A stretch of 64,000 nt of DNA from Lomentospora prolificans (Eukaryota; Ascomycota; Sordariomycetes; Microascales; Microascaceae): assembly GCA_029532625.1 (NCBI GenBank), contig JARFXM010000007.1, positions 1,116,001-1,180,000 of the forward strand, given 5' to 3'. The notes under the pieces are model-generated. The model was not told the DNA's origin and did not search any database. It saw only the letters and a list, made by a program, of their open reading frames with translations. This document shows, piece after piece, positions 58,607 through 64,000 of this stretch (within the stretch, counting starts at the first letter, position 1; every line of letters starts with the position of its first letter). The translations under genes were made by a program, and so were the position numbers.

Positions 58607-61600
58607 GATGTCGATTTGTTGCTCTATCTATTGGGGATCTTGAAAACCTTTCTACGTTCGTGTACTATCGTGATGCAGAGCTCCCGTTGACCAGAGGAGT
58701 TTCAGTCGAAAGCTGATTATTAATTGAGCGGTGACGATAGTGGCAAGAAGATTGCCCCGCTGATGAGCCTCCATCGCCAGCCAGGCGCACCAAGCAGCCC
58801 GGACATAAAGGCAGTGCCAGGCTCTGTCCAACGCCAGGCAGGCTCTTTTAACTCCGCGATTTCGGAATCTGCTCTAAACTCCAGGATTGAGTCCGAACAA
58901 GCCAAGGTGGTTTTTATGAGAGCTGGCCCTCTCATTCTCTCATGAGTCTTCTCGACTTTACTCCATCACCAAGCGAGTTTTCGTTCATCGCGATATTCGA
59001 ATGTCTCCGCAATAAACTTGATTCTGCGGGTTGCATAAAACGATACACTCCTGACCTGGTCCATGTCTCGAGACTTTTTTTTTTTTTTTTTTTTTTAGAC
59101 CTATCGCCCACTAAGTCCAAGCGACCCTAATCCTCTAGCCCGACTTTCGCTCTACGCGAGATGCCTTTAGCGGAGTAACCTCCTTTGAACGTTTTGAGGG
59201 AACAGGGGGCCCCAGAAACGCGTGTTCCAAACGAGAAAGGCTCGGTTTGATTCTATTAATTGTCCACCAGGTGTGGCTGGCGAAATTTGGCCGTTTCCTC
59301 CTAGGACGCTGCACGCCTGGCCAAATCAGGCATACTCCCGGATTTTCACTCACCGAGCCCTCCTCCATGGCCAGAAATAACTGTGGTTTATTCCCAGGCA
59401 TTAGTCGGCAGGCAGGGAGGAGGCTTGCCGTCGACACGCACGCCCGCTGTTATTCCTGAGGAAATCGAGAAAGTCAACAATGCAGGTGTCGAGTTTCCTC
59501 TGAGACGCGCCCGCCGACGGGAAAGATAAGACGCCGACCGTGACTGGCTCTGTCTCGTCTCACAGATTTGATTGTCGGCTCAAGAGCTGGCGACTTAGGA
59601 CACTCACAGCTCATTTGGAAGCGAGTGAAGGAGGTTTTCCAGCTGGACAGGCCCCTGACGCACGAAGCTGGAGATAGCAATGGGCGGCATCCATCCCGCG
59701 ACTCGGGGACGAATCGAACGGGTTTTTGATAAACGGCGGGGCTGTTGGAAGCCTTGACTTGGTTCCTCTGCCCATACCGACTTTTGCGACCAAACATCGC
59801 TAAATCGACTTCACACATACACCGATGACCGGGATGACGACAGCTGGGAGAGACGAGAAGGATAGGGCAAAAACCCCTGGAGTAGGTATGATCCCTAACC
59901 ATGCAACATAAAGCGCGATGAGCACATCGTGAAGACAGGCAGAGTAGCAATCCCTCGCGCAAGGATTCAGGGCCTGACCCGCAATCCCTCTTTCAAGACC
60001 CTTGAAGGAGAATCCCCCGGATCCTCTCAGCACGTCAACGCCGGAGCTGGCCCCCCGGACATATGTGATGCAAGAATGGCTAAGGTGGGTAGCATCAACA
60101 CTTCGGGCGTGCCATGTTCACGGCGCGAAAACGCGGAGGATAGGAAACAAAAAAGTAACTAGAAAAAAAATGAAAAAAAAAGAAAACGAAGAAGTGGTGT
60201 CATCGCCCCTGTGAGGGACAACGGTGACGACCTGTATATCCCCTCACACTGCTAGGCGTAGTTGTAATTTGCAAACCATAATCTTGATGCCTGATCTCTC
60301 TTGCATTGTCTCTGGGCTGGCCTCGCCTATCTCGTATCCGTATGCGTCTCTTTCAAATAGAATGCCAGGGGTGGGGGGAGCGGCGGGGGGCCCTCACCCT
60401 CGTCTCCCATCGTCATCCCAGGAGGCTTGGTGCAATCGGACACTTCAGGATAAGATCCCCAGCCTGCATCAGAAAAAGCTCCGGCGACTCCTCGTATCAC
60501 GTCTAAGAATTATGACTTGCAGTTCTTCGTCTTGACAATACCTGCTCCTCTATCCTTCGAGATCATCCACCCCATTCTCTCTTCTCACCTTTTTTCTGTA
60601 CCGTGCCCCCGATGAGTGGCACCCAACCATCGCCAATGACGGAAAAATAGCTCGTCTGCACATCAACGCCGTCTCCTTGGCTTTCGGGGTCTCCAACCAT
60701 CCTCTTACCCGTTTCATCCCCCTGCATCGCAATTGACCCACGCTTTCGGTATCTGTTGTCACATTCGACGCACGTCATTGGGCAGTAAGTTGTTCCAGGA
60801 TAGTGAAGGGCTGAGAGCACCAAGGTCTTCGTGGATATAAACACCCTCTGTGAGCTGTTGCGAGCACCGGGCCAGCATGCTTTGTATTCCACCACAACCT
60901 TCCTGACGGCGAATCCTCAGCTTTCCCCCTTCTTTCCATTATTAATTTTAGAGGCCTTGGCAAACTCCTTTTTCTTTTTCTTTTTTCTTTTTTTCCCACC
61001 CTATTGACGCTCACTGACTATTATTTGTCGCGGTCGAAATTTTCGATACCTGCTATTGATGGCACTAGCACTAGACCGCCATTCTAATCTCTTTCGAACA
61101 CGTAATTGCCGAGATTATGGACGTTGCCAATCTCTTGGGTCAAGTCGGGTTCGAACGTGGATATTGGCAGGATCATGATGAGCTTGGCAGGGTGACTTGG
61201 ACTTCGGCTACACCCGCCTGTGTCAAGGAAGGGAGATGGAGAACGAATACTGGCGTCCCCTCCCCTTCCTCTATCAATGTCCAGTCTTCCTTTCCTTCAT
61301 CCCTCTAGCGTCTCGACTAGATGAGTTCCTGCTGTATGGCGCAAGCTTACGCGGCGCACGAGAATATTCGTAGTTCCGACTGTTCCAGTCTTCAGCTATT
61401 TCCCCTTCCTGGTGGAAGAATCCAATGCATCACCCTGAACGAATAATAAGGTGCTGAAAAGGACGGTGGGGTCTAACGAGGAGAGATTTGACGATCAAGA
61501 TTGGCAACGCTCGGGGTTTGCGAGCTCTCCTAGCCAGCTGCTCGTCTAGACCGCTCCTGGTGCCAACCAGCAATGATTGACGCGCAACACAGGCGAGTCA

Positions 61601-61716
61601 CGTACCCACGGATAGCCATGATACACCAATGGCTCTTACAGCATTCGATGACCTTGACACTCAGAAGTAGCCCAGTCATGACAAACGCTGGGTGAGCAAG
61701 CCTCACTCCAACATTT
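58607..61716. other. Gene-poor interval, 58.6-61.7 kb
   Basis: No convincing coding frame. A T-run lies at about 59076-59096, and poly-purine/pyrimidine tracts occur at 60161-60182 and 60970-60994. Short frames up to 162 codons overlap on both strands. Confidence 0.5.
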
Positions 61717-62246
61717 TTACAACGCGGCAACCCAGCGCTCAGCAATCACCTTTGTTTCCTCGAAGGACGTTGGATCTTCTGCCAGCTCCCTCAAAGTCGG
61801 CACACCCACTCCAAGAATCATGGATATCAAGTATGGCTTGCATATGACACGTTTGGGTGGCGATACCGAGTAGCCTCGGATGAGCGTAACGGTGCCATGT
61901 CTAGACGCATACGCACTCGTGTGATTCGCATTGAGATTTTTGATCCTTCCTACCGACCATTAGATAAACTATGTCGCCAATGACTGCAGGTCATCCTCTC
62001 ACCATCCACTGTCGGCGCCATATCTATAACCGACCCTATGGGCCAAAGATATATGTTGTTTCGACGATTGGATAATAGTGACCAGTGATAGAGATTCGCA
62101 ACTGGGCTGGAGGTTGGCCTATGTAGAAATCAGCTGTCTCCTGAAATGCGTCAAGCTACTAAGTAAAGAGTTAGTGAACGATCTCACGAGGTAGGCCGAT
62201 AATGCCCCTTTGTTATCGGTGTCATCATCAATCTATACACAGGCAT
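61717..62246 (-). CDS. Possible short spliced gene, unrecognised
   Basis: Three segments, 62246-62188, 62118-62003 and 61949-61717, can be joined across introns of 69 and 53 bp with GT-AG ends. The phase is kept from an ATG to a TAA, giving 135 residues. The last exon looks protein-like (SPPKRVICKPYLISMILGVG, VPTLRELAEDPTSFEETKVI). The early part is less convincing and no family was recognised. It could be the remnant of a longer gene or a chance alignment of splice-like sites. Confidence 0.25.
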
Positions 62247-64000
62247 CCAAGCGAGGCCCGACGCATTCCTATAACCGGAGCCATCACTGTGGCCTGTCTT
62301 CACAAAAAGTTATTGCTCAGTGCTCTCAGATTCCGGCTGCTTTACTAGCGTAAAAGGTCCGCAAGACTTCAACAGAAGGTTTTTCCCTGTTTCAGCTTGG
62401 GAGGCCTAGCTCAAACGCCAGCTACCTCCGTGAATGGTGTGAACGTCATGACTTCCTGTCCTGTCTTGACACACGCTGCTCGAGCACACATGTGTACTAA
62501 AGGCCTTCACTTCTTTAGTCAAGCACAGGGTCACTACTTAGATCCAGGCCTATCTCGAAAATGGGCGACCATGTTAGTAGTAGATATACCGTCCCTAACT
62601 CTCGCCAATACTGTTTCGCGGCGTTCGATGGCCCGGTCTTCGTAGACTTTAACCCCGCATATGCGAGGCTTAGGGGACAGTCTTACACTTGAACATTTTT
62701 GGGGTTGAACTGTAGTGGTCGAGTCCACGCTTCTGGGTATCGTTTCCTCTTTACAGTGAAAGGCATCGGAAAGTGTTGAGAGCCTTACTAATATCTCTCT
62801 TCTCTGGTATATTGAGTTCAAGAAGGGACCCGCCACGTTCAACCCTTATGGGCTAGAACAGTACCGAACCAAGGACCGCTGGCTCCATAGCATGAGAATC
62901 CTGAGTCCGTAGCTTTACCAGTCTGGTTGCCTAGCCCAAAAATTGTCGTAAGCGGGGCGGGTTCAAGGCATCCTTATAGAGAATGCCATGGCAGGGTTCG
63001 TTTGCCGTCCCCGATAAAGCAAAAGGAACCAGCAGGCGGGTTCAGGGAGGGTTGTTAGGGCTCCGGGAAACGAGCGCTAATCAAGGAGACAACTCTGGCT
63101 GGCTACGGTCCTCCCGTTTGAATTAGGGGATTATTCCGTGGCGTGAGCATAGGAAGCGCGTGGTGGCGAGAACCACATCTGCCCATGGGAAAGGTAAAGA
63201 AAGTCTATACGAAAGGCTCGTATCCATACGGGGTCGGAGTACACTTTTTTTCATTTTCTGTTTGACCAACTTCCCTTGTTAGACTGAGAAGTTTCTGCAA
63301 AGTAGATCTCTGTGGGGAAGACATCACTGTTCATCGAGCTCTGGGCGCCGTGACCATTATTTTCAAGGTCAATGCTCAATGCCGCGTCTCCTGTCTCCGT
63401 TTCCTTAGGGATATCGTTGCTTATGGCTCTGCCCTCGAATCGGGAGGCTGGGCAATCTGCCTCTGTCCCCGGTATTTAACGGCCGATAAACAAAGACGGG
63501 ATTCGCTTCTCTGTATGAGTTTCGCCTGCACGAGGATAGGAACAAAGAATTGCTCCGCATGGCTGGCTTTAGGGGCGCAACATACGAAGTAGGAGGGAAG
63601 CACGCACGGCCCATCTCTGACAATGGTGGCTCTGATGGACCATGTCTCCGATTCGCCACAAGCGAAAAGCGTGACCTTTGGGATACAGACCAGGGTTATG
63701 TGTCATGTGGGAACCTTGTCAGAAACAATTAACTTGTGAGACTCGCTGGGAAAGGTCTACGAAGGTACGGGGTGTAGGAGACAGGGTGGATAAAGTTAGG
63801 AACCGGAAGGAATTGAGTTCCGTTGATTGATTGATGGATAGTGGATGTGAAATCCACCGAGTGCCGTGTAAGTGACTGATCAAAAATGGGTTAAGCGGGT
63901 ACTTTTGCAGGCTTTATAGCCATTCAGCAAGTCGCTCCAAACATTGGAGGCTGGTTGGCCACGCGAGGGAGATTCACCGAGTGTGAGCAAATGGCAGTTT
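62247..64000. other. Trailing region without recognised protein genes
   Basis: Apart from the tRNA-like sequence at 62851-62937, nothing could be supported. Frames do not exceed about 100 codons. Confidence 0.5.
62851..62937 (-). tRNA. tRNA-like sequence, possibly a degenerate class II tRNA (Leu)
   Basis: The minus strand starts GGGCTAG and ends CTAGCCC, a perfect 7-bp acceptor-like stem enclosing 87 bases, the size of a class II tRNA. Inside are an A-box-like AACCAGACTGGTAAAGC, a CTCAGGA that could be a Leu(CAG) anticodon loop, and a B-box-like GGTTCGGTAC. The anticodon and T stems pair poorly, so a functional tRNA is doubtful. A pseudogene or divergent relic fits better. Confidence 0.3.

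Overview
The window looks like nuclear DNA of a filamentous ascomycete, most likely a Sordariomycete. The evidence is short spliceosomal introns (about 50-190 bp, GT-AG, often with a GCTAAC-type branch site), Pol III tRNA architecture, and fungus-typical families: a Pth11-like/fungal rhodopsin-domain receptor, a bZIP protein with a DUF3425-type tail, an FWD-1-like F-box/WD40 protein, an Rtt106 histone chaperone and a Cdc24 RhoGEF. No prokaryotic operons, CRISPR arrays or intact transposons were seen. All exon joins were worked out by eye from splice sites and frame continuity; no transcript data were available.

Layout. 0-3.1 kb: no gene, with a long T-run running into a G-run. 3.1-7.5 kb: VFA1-like (-) and RTT106 (+) share a divergent promoter, and an L-lactate dehydrogenase gene (-) converges on RTT106. 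8.7 kb: an intron-containing tRNA-Thr(CGT). 9.4-10.2 kb: a GPI-anchored, Cys/Thr-rich wall protein (-). 13.4-14.8 kb: a seven-helix fungal rhodopsin-domain protein (-). 15-19.9 kb: largely empty. 19.9-25.8 kb: an Artemis-type nuclease (-) and a phenol-hydroxylase-like flavin monooxygenase (+), divergent. 27.2-28.1 kb: a regular ladder of GC-rich imperfect hairpins. 28.2-34.3 kb: a 1458-residue low-complexity protein with an AT-hook (-) and mitochondrial ribosomal protein MRP10 (+), divergent. 35.7-39.0 kb: CDC24 (-). 43.7-51.7 kb: fwd-1-like (+), VPS60 (-), SET-domain methyltransferase (+) and a beta-lactamase-family protein (-). 55.9-58.6 kb: a zinc alcohol dehydrogenase (+) converging on a bZIP/DUF3425 regulator (-). 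58.6-64 kb: mostly no recognisable genes, apart from a weak spliced candidate and a tRNA-like sequence.

Most genes are housekeeping: chromatin assembly, DNA end repair, ESCRT function (Vfa1 and Vps60 both act around Vps4), polarity signalling, mitochondrial translation and SCF-mediated proteolysis. They are interspersed with single accessory enzymes and do not form a biosynthetic cluster. The most unusual structure is the hairpin ladder at 27171-28062: ten stem-loops at a near-constant period of about 85 bp, of two alternating loop types.
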